Shown piece after piece: positions 22,962 through 33,694 of a stretch of 64,000 bases of DNA. This stretch comes from Nilaparvata lugens (taxonomy: Eukaryota > Arthropoda > Insecta > Hemiptera > Delphacidae). The first letter of the stretch is position 1; every line of letters starts with the position of its first letter. The notes beneath the pieces were generated by a model. The model made no database searches and was not told the DNA's origin. It was given only the letters and a program-made list of their open reading frames with translations. Location of the stretch: NCBI RefSeq assembly GCF_014356525.2, contig NC_052508.1, positions 41,485,858-41,549,857 of the forward strand, read 5' to 3'. The position numbers and the translations under genes are program-made.

Positions 22962-24240
22962 TCATGATGGTAGGCTGAGTAAAAATTAGATTCACTCTCG
23001 AGACGTGATCTAATTCAAAACTATCAATAGCACGATCAAACTCAGACTGACTCAATAACAGTAGAATATCTGGGAAAACTAGAATTCTCATGAATTCAAT
23101 TTTATAAATTGTTATTGAAAAGGAGAAGTAATTCTCTACAGACTAGAAGCTTGGCGATAGCAGTTAGCCAGTTGAGATAATGTTTATCTTATCTGCACAG
23201 CACAAGTAACTTCTCGATCCAACATAGAATTAATTCGAATTGAAATAATAATTATTTTATTCCAATTCATAGTAAGTCCTCCGACTTTATTTTCAAGTGA
23301 AATATTAGAGAATTTTAATCATAATCTGAAGCTAATAACCTCCGATTGTAGTACATCTCGACTCACAATCAAACGCAATTTATTCATACCACATGAATAA
23401 TTAATTGCAACGTAATTCACTTTTATCCCACAGTATAATAACGTCTGTTAATTAACTGCATCGTAACGCTTACACGGATTAAAGCAATTACCACCAGCTT
23501 CATTAAATGATTTCAATTATTATAACCATTACCTCATGGTTAAAATATTATTCGGATCATACTGATCTATAATATTTTCTAATATTCTCTATCCACTCAT
23601 TTCGCCATCAACTATTTATGGCAAGTAGAAAACAAGCTACTGCAAGTTTTGTTTGTTAACCTGTACTTGGTTACAACAATATCGGTAATATACGATTAAG
23701 AAAATTTAGTCTAGTTTGAATCGACCTTAGCTGTTATTAACTAGTCATAGACTGTAGAAAATTTTCTTGATTACCCTTGCTTGGTCACATCATAATAAAT
23801 TTCAAACTGAAATTATTGAGATTGCCTTCAGATCAAAAGAAAAGCATTAGTTTGTCAATAATATCTTTTCCATCTAATTCAGCCATTGCTTTATGACTGA
23901 TTATATCGATTAAACTGTAATGGTTGAGTTGCCATTTAGTTTAAGTAGAACTCTATTTCATGAGAAAAATTAAACGGAATATGCTGTTTCTTTTAAAAAA
24001 CTATTGACCAATTTCTTTCAATAACAATAATATGTCAGCTTTTTAATATTTCCATTATTTTCGGAATCGTGCTAATGCTATTAATTTTCAAAATTCGGCT
24101 GATAATTCGTGCTAATAATTCTGAATTAATTTTCTTCAATTTCTATACAATTTTGTCTTTGATAACAAAATTTAATTCCTCATTTAAATGGATAAAATAT
24201 TAATCAAAATAGCTCTAAAGCTGTGATATGATAGAACTCT
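22962..24240. other. Non-coding spacer, nothing recognised
   Basis: AT-rich unique sequence between the end of the duplicated block and the GC-rich retroelement remnant. No open frame, terminus or repeat supported. Confidence 0.5.
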
Positions 24241-24247
24241 ATAATAT

Positions 24248-24892
24248 TCACCCCTTCTCGCCTCTTACCTCCTTATTGGCGGCGCGTGACACCTCTCTGG
24301 TATCCCATCCTCCGGATAGGCAGCGACCCTCTATGGACTCGCTCAGTCTCCTGCTGTCCATCCGCTCGGATACCGTCCACCTTTCCGCAACTTCTCCATC
24401 ACCATCCTCTTCCTCATCTTCGGGCAGGTGTGGCTGGAGCTTGGTGCCCTCCTCGTGCACAGTAAACCTCTTACCGGCACTCAACATTTCTCGACCTCAT
24501 GGAGGCCAGAAAATTCCGGCGCCACTTCGCGGCAAGCTGATTAGCACACGAGGACAGGTGACACTCCTTCCTGTAGACTAGCTGTCCAGAGTTCACCTTC
24601 CTTGTCCTCCTTTTCCAATTATAATACCGGTTGGCATTATAATTCTTGTCTCCAGCATCTGAAACTACTTGAGTGTAGTTTCCAGCACCGGCAGTCTTCT
24701 AGACTGCACTACTTGACGATTATCTCCAGCTCCTTGCTGAAAATTATCCTCCTTCTTCCGCCTCCGGTACCGCTTTTCCGGACAGTTGAACCTCCAGTGC
24801 CCACTCTCGTTTACAGTGCCAGCAAATGAACTTTCCACGGGCTGGAGAATTTTCTGAGAAAGAAATTCCTCTTTTCCAGTCTTCCACGGCTC
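24248..24892 (-). pseudogene. Retroelement remnant with second CCHC knuckle
   Basis: Minus-strand continuation below the protease. Across a frameshift near 24790-24820 it contains the pieces of another CCHC zinc knuckle (FICWHCKR, then GHWRFNCP), and further on an acidic stretch EDEEEDGDGE and an Arg/Ser-rich tail. A knuckle after the protease is unusual for Gypsy order (gag-CCHC-PR-RT), so this may be a rearranged or second partial gag. No RT is seen downstream. Confidence 0.45.
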
Positions 24893-25386
24893 CTACGTGT
24901 TCTGGACTTGAGGAAATTTCTTCTTCTCCTGCTTCTTCACAGGAATAATTCCAGGTGGCTTCCTTGACCTCCCTATGTCAGGCTGGGTTTTAACAGTAGC
25001 CAGCCTCGAGTTGACAGCTCCTTTTCCCACTTTTGGAGTGGAAATATCGTCTCCAATGTGCTTTTTGACGAGATGAGGATCCCATTCCACTGACCGGGAA
25101 TAGGGGTCTATTTTCACCCGGTGCTCACGAGAACTCCATACCAAGCAGAACATCTGGAGAAAGCCCATCCATTATTGTGAGCGTTGTTGATAGGGATATT
25201 CTGCCAATTTTCAGGTTGGTTATAACATCCCTCGCAGTCGTGCAGCCGCTCCGTTAGCCATACAGCGCCGCGCTGCACAGGCTCTCGTTCCACTGCTTCC
25301 AAACTATTAAAAGCTTTAGAGCTAATATAGTTGGACTCTGCTCCGGTGTCGAGAAGAGCACTATACTGTCTGTCTCCTATTTTCAC
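24893..25386 (-). pseudogene. Retropepsin-like protease domain
   Basis: The frame at 25114-25386 starts with a short strand and LLDTGAESNYIS, the aspartic protease active-site motif DTGA. A frameshift near 25150 leads to the frame 24893-25168, which carries the HRVKID block expected after the second half of a retropepsin. It lies directly downstream of the CCHC gag on the same strand, as in LTR retrotransposons. The RT that should follow is absent. Confidence 0.65.
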
Positions 25387-26173
25387 TATAGTGAAAAGAC
25401 GGTGTCATCCTGGAGCTCTGGCTCTAGCTGGATTTGAAGCCTCGTTTTAACCACTGCTGTTTTATCAGAAGTCTTCTTCTGCTCTCTCTCACAGGAACAA
25501 TTGGGTCGAGGCTTCCCACACTTTGAGCAGAGTGAAGCCTCCGGACACTCTGATCTCCAGTGTCCCACCTTCTTGCACTGCCAACACACGGGGCCTTCTG
25601 GAGGTTGTTCACTCCGACGCCGTGTAGTAGTAGTCTCCTGTCGAGGCTTGGTCTGCTTCCTCACCTCCTCCTGCTTCACAGCTCGCTGTCTCTGTTGAGC
25701 ACTCTTCTCCTCGAATTTAATTCGTTCATATTGTCTCGCTAAGCGTAGCAAGTCGTCGGTGGTGTACACTTCAGCCTCCCTGATGTAGAGCTTGTAGCGT
25801 GTTAAAAGATTTTTGTACAATCTCTGTACCTGGCTACTCTCTGAAAAACCACCTCTTCTCCTCATCAGCGTTAGCAGCTCCTCAACATAGTCGTCTATGA
25901 GCTCGCCTTCTTTCTGCCGCCTGTCGAGAATTTCATTCTCAAGATCCTCCACATAAGTAGGTGGATAGTAACGAGACCGAAAGTCTCTCAGGAAATCGTC
26001 CAGTGTCTCCACTGTTCTCTCCTATTCCTCATCCATAAGGAACATTTCCCCGCTAACATTTCAGGTAGCGCTGGAAATAACTGTCTGCCAGACAAGCCAT
26101 ATGCTTGTTGCAGCTCCTCGAGCCGCTCCATAAAACTTGGAGCATCTCCACTCCCATCATATGAGACCGCCAC
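25386..26173 (-). pseudogene. Gag core and CCHC zinc knuckle
   Basis: The frame at 25988-26173 (FMERLEELQQAYGL, LFPALPEMLAGK) continues after a single frameshift near 26000 into 25386-26012. That frame has the typical retrotransposon gag pattern FLRDFRSRYYP and DYVEELLTLMRR. An Arg/Gln-rich linker follows, then CWQCKKVGHWRSEC (C-X2-C-X4-H-X4-C) and a further Cys cluster (CSKCGKPRPNCSC). This is a capsid plus nucleocapsid protein of an LTR retrotransposon. The region is much GC-richer than its surroundings. Confidence 0.75.
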
Positions 26174-26866
26174 CCTCGAACCTTGTCACACACGGCACCC
26201 GGGTCCATACAGGATGAAGCAGGCACCGCTGACCTGGTAGGTGACCTCAACACATGCCTAGGCATGTTATTATGCCTCTCCGGCATCTCCGGCCTCACTA
26301 GCGCAGGCTCTGCCTCCTCGCTAACTGGTGCTGGCCTTCGCGCTCTTCGACGAAGCGCCTCCTCCCCATTATCCAGAACGGGGAGCATCGCAACAATCCG
26401 CTGTCGTTGCTCCAGTAGAGCCCTCCTCAGGCTCGTACTTGTGCTATCTGTCAGCACTGAGTCGAGTAGTAGATCAATCAAGCCTTGATCGTGCACTCTG
26501 TACACCCAGGTTGCTGGAGTCGCCATCAAACTCTGGAGACGTCTCCTTGGGTATTTCTTCCAGTCTGGAACATGCAGTGGCCTCCGCGACTGGTGGCCAC
26601 AAAGCTGCAGCTCCTTCCTCTTCCTGACCTGTGCCAGCTCTGCCACCGATCCTGTTTAGACCGGCGGCCTCCAGCATTGTCCTCCGGTGGTTTTCGACAA
26701 GAGCTCTCCTGAGCTCTGCCATTGTACCTGTTGTAGGTAGCCCTGCTGATGCTGCTAGATTCACTGCTTCATTCCGGGGAGTTTGTAATCCAGGACACTC
26801 CTGGATCGCTGTTATCCTCTCGCGCCTCCTGGTCTTCTCCGGCGCGATTACATTTCTCTTCTGCAC
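26174..26866 (-). pseudogene. Gag N-terminal region with SAP-like motif
   Basis: ATG at 26866 opens a frame with LAASAGLPTTGTMAELRRAL, which fits the SAP nucleic-acid-binding helix-turn-helix (LP-TTGTK-ELR pattern). In the overlapping frame 26053-26646 a second, weaker SAP-like piece occurs (STSLRRALLEQ). Frames must be switched to reach the gag core. SAP motifs at the gag N-terminus are known in some insect Gypsy-type elements, but I infer the assignment by eye. Confidence 0.5.
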
Positions 26867-27248
26867 TCATTGCTGCTTTACTCCTCCTGCCTTGGGCCCC
26901 ACGTTCGTGTGCAATCTTCTGAGTAGATTTTTGCCCACACCTATCTCTATCAGAGTTCCCAGTGTCGCTCTGGGCCGGCTAAACTCAGTCGGCGACTGGG
27001 GAGGGCCGCGGCAGGGGACGGGAGTCTTGGTGGGGCGTCCGTCAACCACCCTCGCTCGGGTGGGGGTTGAAACAGGGTTTTGAGTGCTTTGGAGGAATGT
27101 TTCCCTCTTTTAGGAAAGAGGGGCCGTGCTTTCGCACTGCCAAACAGGTTGGTCGCGGGAAGAAGGAACAGGAACCTTGCAGTGTTAGTCGTGAGAAGGG
27201 CTTCGTGTCGGGACTAAGTCTTAATCCTCGGGCACCGGGTGTCTTCCC
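26867..27248 (-). other. Presumed 5' leader of the GC-rich retroelement
   Basis: GC-rich sequence upstream of the gag start on the minus strand, with no gene. It could be leader or LTR; no TG...CA terminus or primer-binding site was identified. Confidence 0.35.
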
Positions 27249-27702
27249 GGGGTCCGGATCGGCCGCGGAGTTGCGGGAAAGGCTTTCCTGGCCTTCCCAG
27301 ACGTCCTCTTGCGATCCCGCACTGGACCAGTGCGCTGCGGCGGCCACACTCAGGACTTTCCTAAGTCCTACTGGCCGGGCACCAGCTGTCCTCCTGGGGT
27401 CTGGATCGGCCGCGGAGTTGCGGGAAAGGCTTTCCTGGCCTTCCCAGACGTCCTCTTGCGATCCCGCACTGGACCAGTGCGCTGCGGCGCCCAGCACTCT
27501 GGACTTTCCTAAGTCCCACTTGCCGGGCCCAGCTGTACTCCTGGGGTCCGGATCGGCCGCGGAGTTTCGGGAAAGGTTTCTCCACACCTTCCCAGATGTC
27601 CTCTTGCGATCCCGCACTGGACTAGTGCGCTGCGGCGGCCAGCACTCTGGACTTTCCTAAGTCCTACTGGCCGGGCACCAGCTGTCCTCCTGGGGTCCGG
27701 AT
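27249..27702 (-). repeat. GC-rich tandem array, 147-bp unit, ~3 copies
   Basis: Unit starts GGGGTCCGGATCGGCCGCGG at 27249, 27396 and 27543, and again at 27692 where it breaks after GGATC. Each unit holds AGACGTCCTCTTGCGATCCC and CAGTGCGCTGCGGCG-type blocks. It probably belongs to the 5' region of the retroelement. The array stops abruptly at 27702 against duplicated LINE-A sequence. Confidence 0.85.
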
Positions 27703-28190
27703 CCCTCTTAAGAAACTTTCTAAAGCCGCTCATCTCAATGTTCAATCCCTCAGCTGCCACATTGATGAACTGAGAGCAATTTTCAGATCTCAAGTCTTCA
27801 ATGTAATAGGTATCTCAGAATCATTCCTCAAGCCTAGTATTCATTCTAGCCAAGTTGCATTGCACGGATATAATCTTTTCCGAAATGATAGGCTCAAAAA
27901 GGCTTGTGGAGGGCTTACAGTCTTTGTGAAAGATTATATAAAAACAAAATATTAATCTCATCAGAGCAGGAGTATTTTGCCAGACCTGAATTCATGTAAC
28001 TTGAATTATCTTTATCTAGCTCTAATAAACTACTTGTTGGTATCTGCTATCGCTCACCAAAAATTGGCCACTTCAGTGACTTCGAAAATGCCTTACTTTC
28101 TTTCATGCCTCATCATAATCGAATACTAGTTATGGGAGATATGAACACTGACCTAAATATGACAAATCGTAACTTTGACTACTTTCAATT
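27703..28190 (+). pseudogene. LINE-A EN N-terminal half (copy 2, truncated)
   Basis: Same sequence as 16792-17280, lacking the first ~37 codons of the frame. It shares the in-frame stop after FARPEFM and adds a 1-bp deletion in the A-run near 27949. It ends at CAATT (28186-28190), the insertion target. Confidence 0.8.
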
Positions 28191-30470
28191 ATGACGTTGT
28201 GTCTTTTCACCATAAAATAATTTCGAAGAAACCAACTAATCTTTAATAGAATTGTGAAATTGGAAGAGTAGGTAGCCTAGTCAAGGTATCACTCTAATAA
28301 AATCGAATCTTATTCATGATAAGGGAATAGTCGTATTATCTATAAAGCAATAAGAGAACCATGCAAAATTGTAATTATGCAGTAATGAGAATTATTTGGC
28401 AAAAATAAAATTATAAAGCGGGTTGTTTATTATTGGCAGATTATAGAAAAAAGGGGATTGCTTGTACAATTTGAGGTAAGAATCCTTTGTTTCGATTTAA
28501 TACGTCAATCGATCTTAGATCAGTCAACAATTTATTGAATTAATATCGAATAAATCAGCTGATTGCTCACTCGAATATTATGAATTAAATTATATTTTAC
28601 TCAGAAAATTGTATATTTCAGATGTTAAAGGTTCATGTAATGAAAAAGCAACGATTATTATGTTACTCGAATATTTATTGAAATCTAAAAAAAAATATGA
28701 AAACCAAGAGTATACAAAGCTCACATAAAAAATTAAATGTATACTGCATTATAGTGTCATATATTGAGATTTATTTATTGGAATGCTCACAGGCTATTAT
28801 ATAAGTTATTTATGTATAAATTTTAATTTATCTTTGTATAACAAAGTTGGAGAAACCCTGAATCTCAAGTAACCAATTACATCACGTTTTACTAAGACTA
28901 GAAAGCCAATCAGAGGAAGGCTTACAAATTGTTAGAGGAAGAGATGAGAATTTTCTGAGAACTTCTTCTCTCTGGCTTGTGATCTCGACCGATGTGGCAG
29001 CACATGAGGATAGGGTTCCTCTCAATTAATTTTTTTAAAAAATCATCAAGCCAGTCCCTTTTTAAATGTCAAGTTTTGTAATTGATGTTTGATTTTTATG
29101 AACTCAGTGATTGTTTAAGAGTTCTTAATTGTACAATATTCCCATATACATTTGATACTGATAGAAAATTGCAAACAATCTGGACCATACATGAGCCCAG
29201 CGGAGTCGAAAGGATTCGACTAATTAATTATTGGAGATAATTAATAATTGTACAAGAACTTCAGCGAACATTGTTCGAGTGAGTGTTGAGTTTAAATGTG
29301 CTCATTTAACACTAAGGCCTTTTTAGTGAATTGGGGAAATATTCAAAAGCGCTATATAAATTTGATTCAAGTTTGAAAATCTCGCAACGTGTTGAACACT
29401 ATAATATATTTACTAAGAACTCTTTTTATGAATATATTTGATAGATGTAGAAAGCTTATTTCCATGCATGGCACGAATTCATACCCTGAGATTTGAATGA
29501 TTATTCTATTAATTATTGTTTGAAATATATTCTATTGAACCCATAGATTGAACAGGTTCCAATTTGTCAAATTTTGAATCAACCTGAAGTTTCACATCAT
29601 CAGTATCAATAAATGAATAGATATTTTTATGGCTCACTATATTGTGAATGCTAACAACTCCTGTGATAGTTGTTAAAATATTAGAGAATTTATTTATTCA
29701 AAGAAAATTATATTTATCAAGAAATATTTTTGTCTATGTTATTTTATGGGAATATATTTTGTGTTTTATGTCAGCATACAAAATTCTAGAAGTTCTTATT
29801 ATTTTCCTAATTTATCTCGTGATATACAGTTTGAGCTGTCTTGGTACCAAGCATTCTTATTCTGCAGCATATATAATTAGTGAATTAATCAGTATTGATC
29901 TTATTCAGAGACCTTATTACTTATCATTCTTTGATGATAGTAATACTATTCAGCCAGCAAAATCTTACTGATATTTATACTAATAAGTCTACAATATATC
30001 ATATTGGGATCCAGAGAACTTCAAGAACTGGCGTTGTAAGTCTCAAGGAATTTCGAAAGGATAAATTGGTGCATACCTGTATTCATGACGAGCGTTTTAA
30101 GGATCAACTAGAAAAACAATAGTTGATTTTCATTATTCTTGATTGAATATATGGTTACTGATAATCAGTCACTAACTATCTTTTTGACTTCCTTATTGGT
30201 AATCTTCAATATCTTCACGAGAGCAGAGGTGAGAATTATTGATCATCAGTTATTGAAACCCATGGTGGTTCATTACATTGAGAGTATTCATGCATCTACT
30301 ACTGAGCTAGAGCTGTGGTCTGACCCCAGTATATTTGCGAGCCGGACGGCCTCAACTTCTTGCAAATTTATTTGCAAGCTAGGGATATTAACAGCTACAC
30401 TAGTATATATCAAATATACTATTTCATGTAAGAATGTCACCCAACATGGATGGCAATATATCATATCACA
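28191..30470. mobile_element. 2.28-kb insertion of unknown class, copy 2
   Basis: Same insertion as 17281-19559, flanked by CAATT at 28186-28190 and 30471-30475. Its presence at the same base in both copies means it predates the duplication (or that the copies are alleles). Confidence 0.7.
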
Positions 30471-32142
30471 CAATTGACCACAATATTCCAATGCCTCAAT
30501 ATGACTATCTTAGCACTCGACCCAACTCATCATACTAATGACTCTGACACATTCATTGACTTACTAATAGTTAATGATCCAAATGAGGTTGTTGAAGCTG
30601 GTCAAATCTCTGTGCCAGCCATTTCAGGACATGACTTGATTCACTGTGTACTCTCTCATAGGACACCTAAACCCGCTCAGAAATGTATTACTTACAGAGA
30701 CTTCAAACATATTGACCAAGACGCTTTTTTGACTGACATAGCTCAAACCCCCTAGCATCAGATTGAAGCCTTACCCACTGTTGATGCTATGTGACTAGGA
30801 GGATAAACAGAAAACGACATGTACCATGGATGACTCCTGAAATACTGAAAATGATGAGACAAAGAGACAAAGCTCACAGAAAATTTAAAAATACATTTGA
30901 CTTGGACAGTTTAATTGAGTATCACAGTTTGAGAAATAAAATAAAACAACAGCTACGGAATTTGAAGACTAGGTACTTGAACTCATTCATGACAGACAAT
31001 AGACAAGACTCTAGATCACTATGGAACAGAATAGAAGAATTTGGCCTTGGTAAACAGAAATCTCAAACTGAAATTGACTTACTTTTGGACGATATTAACA
31101 AACATTTCGTTTCTCATTCGACACAACATGACGAGACAGTCATCAATAATCATATTAATAATCTCAAACATCGAAATCTAAATGTACCACTTGGAAACAA
31201 ATTCAACTTTCAACTAATATCTGATCTGGACGTTTTTAAAGCAATACAACGTAGTCACAGCAATGCAATGGGGGTGGATAACATAACAATTAAATTTATT
31301 AAAAAAATGTTGTTTGCAGTGTTGCCCACCATAACATTTATTTTTAACAAGTCCCTTGAAAACAACGAATTTCCTGAAAATAGGAAGCTTGCTCTAGTAC
31401 ATCCACTAAACAAAGTCACCTCTCCCAATAAAGTTGAAGATTCCAGACCAATTAGTATTTTACCCCCTCTGTCCAAAATACTTGAAAGAATTGTTCATTC
31501 ACAAGTTGTAGAGTTTCTCGAGGCCAATAGTAAACTACATAGTTTCCAATCTGGATTCAGAAAATCTTTCTCTACTGAAACCGCTCTCTTGTGTGTCACC
31601 AATGATATGAGGTTAGCTATGGACCAAAGAAAGTGTACTGTACTCAGTCTGTTTGATTTCTCAAAAGCATTCGACACTGTAGATCATGAAATTCTCTTGA
31701 ACAAATTGGCTATTCTCGGGTTTAGTTATCAAACCCTAGCATGGTTCAAATCCTATCTCTCAGGTAGAAAGCAATGTGTCTCTGTTGAAGATAATAGGTC
31801 AAATTGGTTAAATGTTAACCATGGTGTCCCTCGAGGTTCTATTCCAGGTCCCCTACTCTTCACTCTTTATGCGAATGACCTTCCCTCTGCATTCATTGAA
31901 GAAGATGCAAGATATTCTTCGCAAAAAAATAGATTGCTGCTAGTCAAATCTCTCATATTCCCATATCTTATGTATTGTAACTGTGCTCAATGATATACAA
32001 GTAATCTTAAACGATAAACTTCAGGGATGTCAAAACTATTGCCTCAGGTTTGTTCACTCTTTCCAACGCCATGAACGAATCACTCAAGCCCATATTGACA
32101 GTTCAAATTTAAAGTTACCTGATCAGAGAATGCTTCGTATAA
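30471..32142 (+). pseudogene. LINE-A ORF2, EN C-term and RT (copy 2)
   Basis: Longest surviving LINE-A frame (30791-31993, 400 codons; the start is a fortuitous GTG, not a real initiation site). It shows the RT fingers and palm: RPISILPPLSKILERIV, motif A LFDFSKAFDTV, GVPRGSIPGPLLF. As in copy 1 the YADD block is deleted between IEEDARYSS and LLLVKSLIFPYLMYC, so it cannot be active. Both stops that mark copy 1 are absent here. It ends at GTATAA (32137-32142), where the Polinton-like element is inserted; the C-terminal part resumes at 35771. The RT groups with the CR1/Jockey superfamily; the exact clade is not certain. Confidence 0.85.
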
Positions 32143-32919
32143 GGTAGGGGTATAATGAGAGTACTGGAGAAAAGCTGCCCCAAAGCTGCCCCAAAGCTGC
32201 CCCCAAATCTGTTTTTTGGTTCTAACCTTGCTCAATCCAATGTAATCTGGAATAACTTAACCTAGCCATACCCCTAATTTCACAATAAACCTCAAATGAA
32301 GATCCCCATTCTCACTTTTTTGGAAAAAACTACATCCAGCTTTTTTATTTCTTGAATAGCATGAGAAACCATTACTTTTACAAAAAATTACAAGAATAAC
32401 TTTTTTCAGTGAATCTAATTACAAATTCATTGAAACCCTATTTGTTAAGATTGAACAGAAAATAAGGATCAGTCCCACTCTCTTGGAAAAAGGAGATCCA
32501 ACTTCTTGAATAACTAAGAAACTATTCATTTTACAAAAAAAAAAATTACAAGAATAACTTTTTCCAGTAAATCTAATAACGAATCCATTTGTTAAGATTG
32601 AACAGAAAATGAGGATCAGTCCCACTCTTATGGAAAAAGTAGATCCAATTTCTTGAATAACTAAGAAACCATTAATTTCATCAAAAAGGAATAATTTTTT
32701 CAGTAAAACCATTTGTCAAGGGATCAGTCACCCTCAACTTCTTCTGAAACTAAGCAACAAGCACTCAGAATCTCTAATGATATTTTTATGTTGAGACCCT
32801 TTCTTAAGGGTGTTAAGGAACTCCAACCTCAGTGCTAACCCCTCCCTCACAGGGAGGGTAACCCTATGTCTTCAACCAGTTAAGTTTGAACTACTTGAAA
32901 ACTTCCCTCAGGTTGTATT
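32143..32919 (+). repeat. Left TIR of Polinton-like element
   Basis: About 777 bp, inverted match to 35050-35764. It contains AAGCTGCCCC tandem units near the tip, then three ~110-bp sub-repeats (marker ATAAGGATCAGTCCCACTC and variants), and a GC hairpin CCCTCCCT-CAC-AGGGAGGG at 32840-32858. Confidence 0.85.
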
Positions 32920-32943
32920 AAACATTTATTATAAAAATAGATA

Positions 32944-33216
32944 ATGAGTGTTGATAAATTTGGTCGATATTTGTATGATCAAGATAATAATAGTGATATT
33001 AATGTTGATATCAAAAATTTGATTCAGAATTTTTTCCATTTTTTACAATGCATACCATTAGCTGCAACTTTCTTACATAACTTCAATCTCAATAATGGAA
33101 AAGAGTGGAAGTATATGACTGATCCAAACTTAATCCAACAATTCTCACTTTCTGCTGGAATCTCTTTTGAAGAATGGTATGGAAAAAATGTAATAAATAT
33201 ATGTGGAAAATCTTAG
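32944..33216 (+). CDS. Unknown 90-aa frame in Polinton-like element (copy 2)
   Basis: Starts 24 bp inside the left TIR. No recognised domain; a hydrophobic segment lies around residues 30-45. Identical to copy 1 except one residue. It may be the surviving N-terminus of a larger protein, since the next frame (33441) is on the same strand after a short gap that contains the repeated GTGAGTACACCCAGAAA. Confidence 0.35.
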   Translation: MSVDKFGRYLYDQDNNSDINVDIKNLIQNFFHFLQCIPLAATFLHNFNLNNGKEWKYMTDPNLIQQFSLSAGISFEEWYGKNVINICGKS

Positions 33217-33440
33217 GTTTAGGTGAGTACACCCAGAAAGAAATTGTAGATGTAGGTGAGTACACCCAGAAAAAAATGTAGGTTTGGTTATCCAGACCAA
33301 GAACATTATTCTACTTTGAGAAAATAAATTTATTTGAAAAATCTAAGCTTAATATATCTAAGACACTATATCATCACAGTCAGTATTTGAATATCTTGTG
33401 CTTTGAAAGAAGCTGATGAATTGGATAATAATAATATAAA

Positions 33441-33650
33441 ATGATATGTTGCTTTAAAATTAAATTTGAAGAAAATGGTTGGAGATCATTCTATGGAAGG
33501 ACAAGAACAATTCTACAAATTAATGATAATGTAAAGGAATTTAGTAATCAATGGGATGATGCTGAAGGTAAAATATGGAATAATATTGATACATTTGTAA
33601 AGTGTGAAAGTGGTTGGGAGATTAATACTTTTGATTTGAATATTGTCTAG
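33441..33650 (+). pseudogene. Possible N-terminal relic of protein-primed PolB
   Basis: A 69-residue frame ending SGWEINTFDLNIV. From memory, a stretch centred on a SGW motif followed by alternating hydrophobics occurs in the N-terminal part of the type-B, protein-primed DNA polymerases of Polinton-like elements. That is the only basis for the call. No exonuclease or palm motif follows: frames downstream are short and overlap the minus-strand gene. If correct, only a stub of the polymerase remains. Confidence 0.3.
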
Positions 33651-33694
33651 TTTTAACCAAATTTTTTGTTATTTCATAGAAGATGTTTTCAAAT

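Noticed and set aside
26183..27660. Plus-strand frames in the GC-rich region
   Set aside because: They are shadows of the minus-strand gag and of the 147-bp array.
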